Notes under the pieces: generated by a model
Databases searched by the model: none
What the model saw: only the letters and a program-made list of their open reading frames with translations
Told to the model about the DNA's origin: nothing
Shown here: one piece after another, positions 6,925 through 14,720 of the stretch
Numbering within the stretch: position 1 is the first letter of the stretch
Layout of the letters: the number at the start of each line of letters is the position of its first letter
Made by a program: the position numbers and the translations under genes
Assembly (NCBI GenBank): GCA_900768015.1
Contig: CAAGBI010000018.1
Location: forward strand, 1 to 17,737
DNA: 17,737 nucleotides
From: an uncultured Alistipes sp.
GTDB lineage: Bacteria; Bacteroidota; Bacteroidia; Bacteroidales; Rikenellaceae
Direction: 5' to 3'

Positions 6925-8370
6925 ATGCGAATACATGTCGTTATACGCTACATTGGCATGGTGCTGCAGTTCATTGCAGCATTCATGTTGTTGTCGGCCA
7001 TTGTCTCTATGGTAAACGACTACGATTCGGCATTCCACCCCTTGCTCCTCTCCTCGTTCCTCACCTCGCTGTTGGGCTTCTTCCCGCTGATTTTTACCGA
7101 AAAGGGTGGCGAGATTAAGATTAAGGAGGGTTATGCCATTGTCGTGGGCTCGTGGCTCGTAGCCTGCATCGTGGGCACCTTCCCCTATCTTATCTGGGGT
7201 GGTGAGTTTACGACCATCAACGCATGGTTCGAGAGCGTGTCGGGCTTTACCACTACGGGCTCCTCTATCCTCAACGACATTGAGTTTCTGCCCCGAGGCA
7301 TGCTCTTCTGGCGTGCCGCCTCAGCATGGATTGGTGGTGTTGGCGTTGTGATGTTCGCCCTGGTCATCCTACCATCAATGGGTCGCAGCCGCCACATGCT
7401 CTCAAATGTGGAGATGTCTACCATTGCCAAGGACAACTTCCACTACCGCTCGAGGGTTATCATCCGCATCCTTACGATGGTCTATGTGGGCCTTACGGTA
7501 TTTACGACCTTGGCGTTGAAGTTTGCGGGCATGACATGGTTCGACTCCGTAACACAGGCGATGTCGGCATGTGCGACATGTGGCTTTAGCACCAAGAACC
7601 TCTCTGTGGGCTTCTGGGATAGCGCACTTATCGAGGGCATCCTCATGGCGGCCATGACGCTGTCGGCAATACATTTCGGCATACTATATGCCTCTATGAC
7701 GGGCCGACGAAACAATATTTTCCGCTCGGAGGTCGTTCGCGCTTTTATAGGCATGATGGTTATAATCTCCGTGGTAATGTCCTTTAGCCTCTTGTCAGAG
7801 GGCGTCTACGACAACTGGGGTGAGTCGTTGCGACACTCGGCATTTCAGGTTGTCAGCGTAACGACCACATCGGGTTTCGCCACTGCCGACACCAATACCT
7901 GGACACCCTTGGCCATAATGTTGCTGATACTCTGCTCGGTGGTGTGTGGTTGTGCGGGTTCAACCTCGGGAGGTATGAAGGTCGACCGTGTGCTTATCGC
8001 CTCGAAGATTATTCGCAACCGCATGAAGGTGCAGCTCCACCCAAATGCTGTTATACGCACAAAGGTGGATGGCATGGTGCAGGACGAGGGTGTGCAGAGT
8101 CTCGTTATGACATTTATCGTGGCCTACATCATGGTCGTGTTGTTGGGCACGATTATATATACAATATTTGGCCTAGATGTGGTGACATCACTCACTGCAT
8201 CCATAGCATGTTTAAGCAATGTTGGCCCAGGCTTTGGTGATGTTGGCTCGATGGATAATTTTGCCGCGCTGCCTGCCGTGCTTAAGTTCAACTCTACGCT
8301 GTTGATGCTTATTGGTCGTTTGGAGATTTTTGGATTTATCCAGTTGCTCTTTATCCGCTCGTGGAGATAG
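6925..8370 (+). CDS. trkH: Trk-type potassium uptake protein TrkH
   Basis: TrkH is the K+-translocating membrane subunit of the Trk system, which normally needs the cytoplasmic NAD/ATP-binding protein TrkA. The 481 residues match the family length. The four pore-loop repeats are visible: SGFTTTGSS (near 106-114), ACATCGFSTKN, VTTTSGFATAD and CLSNVGPGFGDVG, each with the filter glycine. The C-terminus ends with the usual GRLEIFGFIQLLF. I chose ATG 6925 (MRIHVVIRYIGMVL); an earlier in-frame start at 6835 would add 30 residues overlapping the upstream gene. No trkA is in the window. It lies in an operon with the sensor stub before it and the SPOR protein 37 bp after it. Confidence 0.93.
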   Translation: MRIHVVIRYIGMVLQFIAAFMLLSAIVSMVNDYDSAFHPLLLSSFLTSLLGFFPLIFTEKGGEIKIKEGYAIVVGSWLVACIVGTFPYLIWGGEFTTINAWFESVSGFTTTGSSILNDIEFLPRGMLFWRAASAWIGGVGVVMFALVILPSMGRSRHMLSNVEMSTIAKDNFHYRSRVIIRILTMVYVGLTVFTTLALKFAGMTWFDSVTQAMSACATCGFSTKNLSVGFWDSALIEGILMAAMTLSAIHFGILYASMTGRRNNIFRSEVVRAFIGMMVIISVVMSFSLLSEGVYDNWGESLRHSAFQVVSVTTTSGFATADTNTWTPLAIMLLILCSVVCGCAGSTSGGMKVDRVLIASKIIRNRMKVQLHPNAVIRTKVDGMVQDEGVQSLVMTFIVAYIMVVLLGTIIYTIFGLDVVTSLTASIACLSNVGPGFGDVGSMDNFAALPAVLKFNSTLLMLIGRLEIFGFIQLLFIRSWR

Positions 8371-8407
8371 AGCAAACGGTTTTGATATAAAGTTTTAGAG
8401 AAGATAT

Positions 8408-10000
8408 ATGAAGAGGGTGATATACATAGCCGCATTCTTAGTTACCACGACACTTTCGGCGGTAGCTATCACTACGGCGCACGATCCCATTGATGAGCTA
8501 AATACCAACCCTGAATATGTGGAGTTGCAGGAGAGGGAGAAGACTTTGGTTGCCAAGGAGGACTCTGTCTCTATGATTATGAACGATGTGCGTAGTAAGT
8601 TTCGCATCTATGCCGATAGTTTAGGTAACGAGGGTTTGACGCCTACGCCTGAGGAGTTTAGCGCCTTTAGTGACCGCATCTTGGAGCTCGAGCAGCAGAT
8701 TTTCGACATTCGCACCATGCGTGGCGACATCATTGCACGCATCAACGAACTGGAGCAGGAGTGGGTACTTGCACAGATGAACGCCCCCATCGAAGAGGAG
8801 TCTGCTGAGGAGGAGATAGTAGAGGAGCCCGTGGAGTTGCCTCTCTATCGCAACCTCGTTGACAACCACTGCATCAAGGATGTTCTCCTTGCCGAGGACT
8901 ATGCCGAGTTGCGTGAGGCGCAGCGCGAGGATGCCGAGATGGATAGCCTTGTCAATAAGTATATGGCTACATATGACCGCATGAATAGCGTTGCGGAGAG
9001 CTATCGTACGGTAGATAATGAGGCCGATGCCGAGGTGCTCTTTGCCGAGTTTGCTACACTCAAGGCTGATGCTGAGTCTCAGGCCGAGAAGATCGAGAGC
9101 CGTTGGAACCATATCCTCGATACGAAGTACTACGCTTATGGCTACTTGCTTGAGCGCGACCGCCACTACGACCTCCTTGATAGCTCGTCAGCAGAGTTTG
9201 CCGAGATGCGCCGTGAGTGCTCACGCGAGGCGGGATGCTATGCTACGGATGCCCTTATGCACTACGCACTTGGCCGTCCTACATTGCGCGACTTCGAGTA
9301 TGACTTTGCGCGCACCATGGGCCTTGAGGAGGCTGCCGACTCTATTGCAACCCTCCAGCGCGAGCCACGCGAGGTTAACTACCGCCTTGAGCCTTTGAAC
9401 CTTGAGCGTCGTCTGTTCATCGACTTCCAGCCTATCGCTATTGGTCGCACCAACTTCTACAAGGATACCAACCCCATCCCCGACCTCAAGGTCTACGAGC
9501 GTGGTACGATATACCGCATCTTGCTTGGCGAGTTCCGTAATAAGCAGCCTATGACGCTCTTCAAGGGTGTGCAGCCACTCTATATCACTCGCAACGAGGA
9601 GGGTAACTACCTCTACTATGCTGGTGGCTTCAGCTCTCGCCGCGAGGCAGATGATGCTCAGCTCTTCCTCAAGGAGAAGGGTTTCAAGTCGCCCGAGATT
9701 TGTCGTTGGCAGAATGGCACTGTTGTGAATATCACCGTTGTCGAGAGCGAGAATGATGGTAGTGTCGATATCCCAGTATCGGGTACACGCTACATGATTA
9801 AGATAGCCACTGAGTCACTCTCTGAGGAGTTGCGTGCAATAATTGCAGCCGAGGCGCCACGCCAGAGCATCTCTAAGGAGACTGGAGGCTTCACGCTTGG
9901 TACATTTGACAGTCGTGACGAGGTTGAGATTCTTGTGTCGCTCCTTGGTGAGAACACGACCGACCAAATAGAGATTATAGAGATTGAAATAAACGAATAA
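8408..10000 (+). CDS. Exported coiled-coil protein with two SPOR-like C-terminal repeats
   Basis: The 530 residues begin with a signal peptide (MKRVIYIAAFLVTTTLSAVA, cleavage near 20-24). A long charged helical region (about 30-330) contains heptad-like coiled coils and an acidic Glu/Pro stretch (about 128-143). Two alpha/beta repeats of SPOR type close the protein. The first (about 366-438) is clear: YRILLGEF, then YLYYAGGFSSRREAD and LKEKGFKSPEICRWQNG. The second (about 458-520) is more diverged (YMIKIATES ... GGFTLGTFDSRDEVE). SPOR domains bind glycan strands lacking stem peptides, which suggests a periplasmic peptidoglycan role, perhaps at division sites. The helical half matches no family I know. 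It is 16 bp before the lipoprotein gene and likely co-transcribed. Confidence 0.75.
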   Translation: MKRVIYIAAFLVTTTLSAVAITTAHDPIDELNTNPEYVELQEREKTLVAKEDSVSMIMNDVRSKFRIYADSLGNEGLTPTPEEFSAFSDRILELEQQIFDIRTMRGDIIARINELEQEWVLAQMNAPIEEESAEEEIVEEPVELPLYRNLVDNHCIKDVLLAEDYAELREAQREDAEMDSLVNKYMATYDRMNSVAESYRTVDNEADAEVLFAEFATLKADAESQAEKIESRWNHILDTKYYAYGYLLERDRHYDLLDSSSAEFAEMRRECSREAGCYATDALMHYALGRPTLRDFEYDFARTMGLEEAADSIATLQREPREVNYRLEPLNLERRLFIDFQPIAIGRTNFYKDTNPIPDLKVYERGTIYRILLGEFRNKQPMTLFKGVQPLYITRNEEGNYLYYAGGFSSRREADDAQLFLKEKGFKSPEICRWQNGTVVNITVVESENDGSVDIPVSGTRYMIKIATESLSEELRAIIAAEAPRQSISKETGGFTLGTFDSRDEVEILVSLLGENTTDQIEIIEIEINE

Positions 10001-10016
10001 AAGTATATAAGACCGT

Positions 10017-11459
10017 ATGAAGAGATTTCATATTTACATTGTTGCGATACTCGCGTTGGCTGGCATCATGACATCGTGTAGCCAGGATGAGACGAAGAGC
10101 ATTGCGGTGCCTTCGCGCAGCATCATCGTTGCCATGCCTGGCGAGGTTGGCTCAACGACCTTCGATAGTAAAAATATCACATCGCTCACACCTACCTCTG
10201 TACCCGAGGGCTGGGAGGTTGTGAATATCGACATGTATAGCGCAACTATAACCGTCAAGGCCCCCGAGACATTTGATAACAAGGAGGTCGAGAGTGGTAC
10301 GCTCACACTAAAGGGTTACACGCCAACGGGTAATACGAAGAGTGTGGATGTATATCTTGCCATCGTGCCCAACGAGGTTGACTTTAGGGGCGCTCCAGCA
10401 AACTGTTATGTGGCATGCAAGCCAAAGACGCGCTATATGTTCGACTCTATGCGTGGTGGTAATGGCTCGGTGGAGCTCGCTACGGCTAAGGTTAAGTTGT
10501 TGTGGCAGAATAAGGCAGGTCTTATAAAGTATCTTGATATGCGCGATGGCTGTGCTATGTTCTACATTGTCCCCGATAAAGACGAGGATGGTAATGAACT
10601 CGACGCTGTTGTGCCAGGCAATGCTCTTATTGGTGCATACGATGCTAATGATAATCTTATTTGGAGTTGGCACATTTGGGTGACGAACAACGACCCTATG
10701 TCAGACGAGAATACCTTTACCATTGGCGGTGTTACGATGATGAATCACAACCTCGGTGCCGACACCAACAACGAGGGAAAAACTGATAAGGATAACATTG
10801 GTCGCTCGTATGGTATGTACTATCAGTGGGGTCGCAAGGAGCCGCTTGTTGGACCCAACGACTGGAACTTTAGCCTTAATTACGACGATGTTCTCTACGA
10901 TTACAACGACTATAACACCTACATTGGTTATGTCAAATCGAGTGAGGGCGGTAGCATAGAGTGGACAAATGAAAACCCCAATAATGTCGTTATTGGTAAT
11001 CCGGACAACGACTTCGACTGGCTCAACAATGGCCACGATGATGCGCTGTGGAGTGCTACAAACAAGACAAACAACGACCCATGTCCTGCAGGCTGGCGTG
11101 TACCAAGTATTGAGCTCTTCGAGACCCTTACCATTGCTGCGGCTGACGATGCAATGATGTGGGAGGATGCTCAAAAGATGTATGGCTGGTGGCTCGAGGA
11201 TACCGAAACGGGTGACGCTCACTTCTTCTCAGCTGCCGGTCGCCGCAACTATCTCGATGGCCGCCTCGACAATATGAATGTAAACGAGGAGTTGCCTGTG
11301 CCCTGGTCGGGATACTATTGGAGCGCAACAACCGATGGTAACTACGCTAAGGCGTTGTACTTCAACCTCAATACCAATACCCGCACATGGAACGGCATAG
11401 AGACTGCCCGCTCAATGCAGCGCGCTAATGCAATGCCCGTGCGATGTATTAGAGAGTAA
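10017..11459 (+). CDS. FISUMP-domain lipoprotein
   Basis: This is a 480-residue lipoprotein with a signal peptide ending in the lipobox IMTSC (Cys21). After it comes a beta-sandwich-like region (about 30-125). Typical Bacteroidales lipoprotein segments follow: LIWSWHIWVT (214-223), NLGAD and GMYYQWGRKEP (266-276). The C-terminal FISUMP part shows DPCPAGWRVPS (354-364), YYWSAT (433-438) and the closing MPVRC (473-477). FISUMP proteins are abundant surface or outer-membrane lipoproteins of unknown job, some found among adhesins and fibre-degradation proteins. It is probably lipid-anchored in the outer membrane and facing outward or into the periplasm. It is the last gene of the operon starting at 6050 and is followed by an inverted repeat and a terminator. 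Confidence 0.85.
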   Translation: MKRFHIYIVAILALAGIMTSCSQDETKSIAVPSRSIIVAMPGEVGSTTFDSKNITSLTPTSVPEGWEVVNIDMYSATITVKAPETFDNKEVESGTLTLKGYTPTGNTKSVDVYLAIVPNEVDFRGAPANCYVACKPKTRYMFDSMRGGNGSVELATAKVKLLWQNKAGLIKYLDMRDGCAMFYIVPDKDEDGNELDAVVPGNALIGAYDANDNLIWSWHIWVTNNDPMSDENTFTIGGVTMMNHNLGADTNNEGKTDKDNIGRSYGMYYQWGRKEPLVGPNDWNFSLNYDDVLYDYNDYNTYIGYVKSSEGGSIEWTNENPNNVVIGNPDNDFDWLNNGHDDALWSATNKTNNDPCPAGWRVPSIELFETLTIAAADDAMMWEDAQKMYGWWLEDTETGDAHFFSAAGRRNYLDGRLDNMNVNEELPVPWSGYYWSATTDGNYAKALYFNLNTNTRTWNGIETARSMQRANAMPVRCIRE

Positions 11460-11479
11460 GGTCGTTACATAAAAGAGTA

Positions 11480-11600
11480 GAGGCTGAATAAAAAGTGTAT
11501 TTTGTCGTTACGCTCGCCCTCAAAATGCTCATTTACGCTTCAGTAAACTCCGCTTTTTCGGGCTTCGCAAGCCTAAAACTACATCTTTTTATTCAACCTC
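11480..11600. repeat. 121-bp inverted-repeat element (MITE-like)
   Basis: The left arm GAGGCTGAATAAAAAG-TGTATTTT (11480-11503) pairs with the right arm at 11575-11600, whose complement is GAGGTTGAATAAAAAG then ATGTAGTTTT. The arms differ by few bases. Inside are two smaller hairpins: TTTAC/GTAAA (11532-11547) and GGCTT-CGC-AAGCC (11561-11573). There is no credible coding sequence. The nested stems suggest a mobile palindromic unit that has settled between the FISUMP gene and the terminator. Confidence 0.7.
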
Positions 11601-11611
11601 CAAAAGAAATA

Positions 11612-11649
11612 GGGATGGCTAAATTTCTTTTTAGTCACCCCCTTTTTTT
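11612..11649 (+). terminator. Terminator between convergent genes
   Basis: The stem GGGATGGCTAA (11612-11622) pairs with TTAGTCACCCC (11631-11641), with one mismatch and one G-T pair, around an 8-base loop. Seven T residues follow (11643-11649). It serves the plus-strand operon ending with the FISUMP gene. Read from the minus strand it is also followed by a T-rich stretch, so it may also stop the DUF4251 transcript. Confidence 0.8.
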
Positions 11650-11651
11650 GT

Positions 11652-12206
11652 CTATATACCGAAGATGTTTCCCGTATACTGCATGCTGTTGTAGAATGGC
11701 GACGATATTGTCAGCGTTGCTCCGCCATAGTGTGAGTAAATCTCGAACGAGAAGGTGAATGTCGTTGCAGTGAACATCGTGCTTTGGAAGGTCACATGCC
11801 AGCCGTAGTCGGTCTGCTCGACGGTGTAGCCCTGCACGCTCGAGAGCACATAGTTAAATACTACGGGATAGTAGGGCGGTGTGTAGCCCTTGAGGAAGGG
11901 GATGCAGACATCTACAGCCTCGCTCCATACGATAATCTCGTAGCAGGGATTTTGTAGGTTGCGCATCATGCCTCCGGGGAGCTGCTGCATCGTCTCGGGA
12001 ACGAAGCGATAGTTGTGCGAGAGGATTGTAGAGTCCAGGTGCTCGCGGTACTCGGCCAAGCGTTGGGCGCGTTGCTGTTGTCGTGCCTCATGCTGCGCCT
12101 GGCGACTCTCTTTGTTTGATTGCGTCTCTTGCGCTACGCCCGAAATGGTGAATCCCAAAACGAGGAGCGCTACAACGCCAATTGCAATGATAAGTGTTCG
12201 TTTCAT
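11652..12206 (-). CDS. DUF4251 family exported protein
   Basis: The 184-residue protein has a clear signal peptide (MKRTLIIAIGVVALLVLGFT, cut near GVA-Q). A short Gln/Arg/Glu-rich charged helix follows (about 30-58). The C-terminal beta-rich domain (about 60-184) has the DUF4251 pattern: YRFVPETM, PFLKGYTPPYYP, YTVEQTDYGWHVTF, TFTFSFEIYSHYGGATLTIS and a final MQYTGNI. The family is common in Bacteroidales and has no known function. The protein is probably periplasmic or surface-exposed. It lies 51 bp downstream of the symporter gene on the same strand, with no promoter seen between, so it is probably co-transcribed. Its ATG is the last three bases of a hairpin stem, which may limit translation. 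Confidence 0.8.
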   Translation of the reverse strand: MKRTLIIAIGVVALLVLGFTISGVAQETQSNKESRQAQHEARQQQRAQRLAEYREHLDSTILSHNYRFVPETMQQLPGGMMRNLQNPCYEIIVWSEAVDVCIPFLKGYTPPYYPVVFNYVLSSVQGYTVEQTDYGWHVTFQSTMFTATTFTFSFEIYSHYGGATLTISSPFYNSMQYTGNIFGI

Positions 12207-12236
12207 AGGCTTAAGGTTTTAACACCTCAGCCTATG
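12204..12236 (-). promoter_or_regulatory. Hairpin enclosing the DUF4251 start codon
   Basis: On the minus-strand mRNA an 8-bp stem CATAGGCT/AGCCTATG (12236-12229 and 12211-12204), an inner AGGT/ACCT stem and a 6-base loop form a stable hairpin. The final ATG of the stem is the start codon of the DUF4251 gene. No T-run follows, so it is not a normal terminator. It could hide the start codon or act between the symporter and this gene. Confidence 0.6.
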
Positions 12237-12257
12237 AACAAACACCATACCACATAT

Positions 12258-13880
12258 TTATCTCTTTACGAAGCGGTCTACAACGGCAGCACAAGCGGCG
12301 TCACCAGTGATGTTGAGCGTTGTGCGTATCATGTCGAAGATACGGTCGAGGGCGTAGAACAAGGGTAGACCCTCCAATGGAATACCCGCAGCCACAAGTA
12401 CCGCAGCAGCAAGGAGCGTAGGACCAGGAACGCCTGCCTGACCGATTGCACCAAGTGCGCAAACGATGGTGATTGATACATACTCCGTCATGCCGAGGTC
12501 GATGCCGTAGAGCTGCGCAAAGAATGTTGCAAGGAGCGCGTAGTAGATGGCGTTACCCGACATGTTGATTGTAGCGCCCAAGGGGAGTACAAAGCCCGAT
12601 GTCTGCTTCGATACGCCCATTCTGTCGCACGCCTCCATGTTCACGGGGAGCGTTGCGAGTGATGATGCCGTAGAGAACGACACAATCTGAGGCTTAATCA
12701 TCTCGCGGAAGTAGCTCTTGAGCGACACGCGCGAGAAGAGTGCTACGGTCAAGGGGTAGAGACCCAAGCCGATGATTGCCACGGCGATAAGGTCGAGCCA
12801 CAAGACGTTGGCCACCTGCATAAGGATGTCGAAGCCGAATGTGCCCGTAGCATCTGCAATAAGGCCAAACACACCAAATGGTGCGACATACATAACCTTG
12901 CCGATGCACCAGATGAGAGCCTCAAGGATTGTGTTAAGACCATTGGTCAACATACGACGCTTCTCTGCTGCAAGGGCTGAGATGCCAAAGCCAAGGAAGA
13001 GACCGAAGATGATAATCTGAAGGATATCACCCTTTGCAAGTGCCTCAATGGGGTTTGCGGGAATCATGCCAATAACAGTATCCCAGAAGCCCATAGGCTC
13101 AGCTATTGTGCTATTATTTAATGGTGTAGTTGTAATCACCTCACCATTTGCATTAGTTGCTGCAATAATAACATTGTATTTTGTACCACTATTAAGCTCC
13201 GATGCCATGATGGTGGTAGTATATACAGGTGTTACCTCCTCGGCGCTATTCTCAACCTGCTCCACCTCTTCTGCTGTGGTCTCAGATGGAAGAGTAACCT
13301 CCTCAGCAACGATGCTCTCTACATCTATAGTTGTTGTGGGCTGTACAAAGTTTACCTCTTGGCCAAGTGCGATAATCTCATTTACAGAGGGCTTATCCTT
13401 GCCCTCCTCATAGACCAACCAATGGCCATTCTCAAATCCCATTGCCTCGATGCTAAACACAAGGCTTGTCTCTGTACTTTTGCCAATATTTACATCGATG
13501 TACTCAATAGTCTTATCCTGCTCTGTAAGAACATACTCCTTGGTATTTGAGTTGAAAGTATCGGACTCAATGCTCGTACCAGGTTGAAAGATAACACTTA
13601 GACCCAAGGCTACAGATATAGCAATGACGGTGGTGAGCATCATATATCCGATGCTTAATCCGCCTACTAATCCCGCAGACTTTGTCTCACCAAGTGCTGC
13701 TGCGCCGCTTATGATAGATATAAAGACAAGCGGTACAACCAACATCTTAATAAGCTGAATAAAAAAGTCGCCCATGGGCTTAAATATCGAGGCATCCTCA
13801 CCCATGAAGATACCTACAACGATACCGACTATCATTGCGATGATAATCCAGATACCGAGGTTTTTGAGTAGCTTTTTCAT
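12258..13880 (-). CDS. Dicarboxylate/amino acid:cation symporter (DAACS) with inserted FN3-like domain
   Basis: This is a secondary transporter of the glutamate/aspartate:Na+/H+ symporter family, 540 residues (family members usually about 400-430). Conserved parts are visible. TM1-TM3 occupy residues 8-100. HP1 is FSTASSLATLP (402-412). The TM7 motif is NMSGN (439-443; GltPh has NMDGT). HP2 includes GAIGQAGVPGP. TM8 has ALDRIFDMIRTTLNITGD, keeping D512, D516, R519, T520, N523 and D527. The arginine fits acidic or amino-acid substrates, but the changed TM7 motif leaves the substrate open. Between TM3 and TM4 lie about 160 extra residues (101-263): FN3-like strands with a Glu/Thr-rich linker. 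The start is ATG 13880, downstream of a perfect promoter; a TTG at 13892 is too near the transcription start. Confidence 0.9.
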   Translation of the reverse strand: MKKLLKNLGIWIIIAMIVGIVVGIFMGEDASIFKPMGDFFIQLIKMLVVPLVFISIISGAAALGETKSAGLVGGLSIGYMMLTTVIAISVALGLSVIFQPGTSIESDTFNSNTKEYVLTEQDKTIEYIDVNIGKSTETSLVFSIEAMGFENGHWLVYEEGKDKPSVNEIIALGQEVNFVQPTTTIDVESIVAEEVTLPSETTAEEVEQVENSAEEVTPVYTTTIMASELNSGTKYNVIIAATNANGEVITTTPLNNSTIAEPMGFWDTVIGMIPANPIEALAKGDILQIIIFGLFLGFGISALAAEKRRMLTNGLNTILEALIWCIGKVMYVAPFGVFGLIADATGTFGFDILMQVANVLWLDLIAVAIIGLGLYPLTVALFSRVSLKSYFREMIKPQIVSFSTASSLATLPVNMEACDRMGVSKQTSGFVLPLGATINMSGNAIYYALLATFFAQLYGIDLGMTEYVSITIVCALGAIGQAGVPGPTLLAAAVLVAAGIPLEGLPLFYALDRIFDMIRTTLNITGDAACAAVVDRFVKR

Positions 13881-13902
13881 TTTAGTATTCAAATATTTTG
13901 CG

Positions 13903-13933
13903 CAAAGGTAGTATTTTGCACTGTATCTGCAAA
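13903..13933 (-). promoter_or_regulatory. Promoter for symporter gene
   Basis: On the minus strand TTTG (13933-13930), a 19-base spacer and TACCTTTG (13910-13903) match the Bacteroidetes consensus perfectly. The predicted transcription start is a few bases before ATG 13880. This excludes the TTG at 13892 as the likely start. Confidence 0.8.
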
Positions 13934-13960
13934 GTTGTATCCAAAAATTGTTCTACTTAG

Positions 13961-13992
13961 GTTGATACGAAGAGAAAAAAATCTTAAATTTG
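13961..13992 (+). promoter_or_regulatory. Promoter for sirtuin/L,D-transpeptidase pair
   Basis: GTTG (13961-13964), a 20-base spacer and TAAATTTG (13985-13992, an exact TAnnTTTG) precede ATG 14010. The -33 element has one mismatch. It is divergent from the symporter promoter, with 27 bases between the two -33 elements. Confidence 0.65.
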
Positions 13993-14009
13993 TACAAAAA
14001 TTGTTTGTT

Positions 14010-14720
14010 ATGGCAAGAAAGAATATCGTGGTTTTCACAGGTGCGGGCGTTAGTGCCGACAGTGGCATTGCAACATTCCGCGATGCAGATGGCCTATGGG
14101 CGAACTATAAAATAGAGGAGGTGTGTACCCCTGAGGCACTCAAGAATAATCGCGCAAAGGTCATAGAGTTTTATAATATGCGCCGTCGTGAGTCACTCTC
14201 GAAAGAACCCAACGATGGCCATCGCGCCATTGCCTCGATGGAGGAGTGGGCAGATGTTACGGTCGTAACGCAGAATGTCGACAATCTGCACGAGCAGGCT
14301 GGCTCTACGCGCGTGTTGCACCTCCATGGCGAGCTTATGAAGTTGCGCTCGGAGCAAAATCCCGACCTTATCTACGACATCAACGATGGCTGGGAGCAGG
14401 ACCTTGATGCGCGTGGCGAGGATGGTGCTTTATTGCGCCCACACATCGTCTTCTTTGGCGAGAGTGTGCCTATGTTTGACGCGGCATGCAAGATTGTTGA
14501 GCGCGCAGATATTCTTGTCGTTGTGGGCACATCGTTGGCGGTATATCCTGCAGCGATGCTTGTCTACTATGTGCGCGATAAGCAGGTGCCTATCTACCTT
14601 GTTGACCCAGGCACGCCCGATACACGCCTTATTAAGAACCCGCTTACACACATCAAGGAGCGTGGTGCAGTGGGCCTTCCGCAACTTGTTGAAGAGCTGA
14701 AGAATGAGTTTGGTAAGTAG
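14010..14720 (+). CDS. cobB: Sir2-family NAD-dependent deacylase
   Basis: Sirtuins remove acyl groups from lysines using NAD+, in the cytoplasm. The 236 residues include GAGVSADSGIATFR (11-24), TQNVDNLHEQAG (87-98), the catalytic H106 in HLHGE, RPHIVFFGE (143-151) and GTSLAVYP (173-180). FYNMRRR gives Y55 and R58, the Y-x-x-R pair linked to succinyl/malonyl-lysine activity in CobB and SIRT5. The small domain (about 107-142) has no cysteine at all, so the usual zinc ribbon is lost. I chose ATG 14010 (MARKNIVVF) over a TTG at 13935, because the promoter -7 box lies between them. The last 17 bases overlap the next gene, suggesting coupled translation. Confidence 0.92.
   Translation: MARKNIVVFTGAGVSADSGIATFRDADGLWANYKIEEVCTPEALKNNRAKVIEFYNMRRRESLSKEPNDGHRAIASMEEWADVTVVTQNVDNLHEQAGSTRVLHLHGELMKLRSEQNPDLIYDINDGWEQDLDARGEDGALLRPHIVFFGESVPMFDAACKIVERADILVVVGTSLAVYPAAMLVYYVRDKQVPIYLVDPGTPDTRLIKNPLTHIKERGAVGLPQLVEELKNEFGK

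Noticed and set aside
11495..11758. Plus-strand frame across the inverted repeat
   Set aside because: It runs through the 121-bp palindrome, the terminator and into the end of the opposite DUF4251 gene, so it is not a real gene.
13881..13892. TTG start for the symporter, four codons upstream
   Set aside because: The perfect promoter puts the transcription start almost at this TTG. ATG 13880 is the better start.
13935..14009. TTG start for the sirtuin, 25 codons upstream
   Set aside because: The -7 box of its promoter (13985-13992) lies inside this stretch and sirtuin homology begins at ATG 14010.
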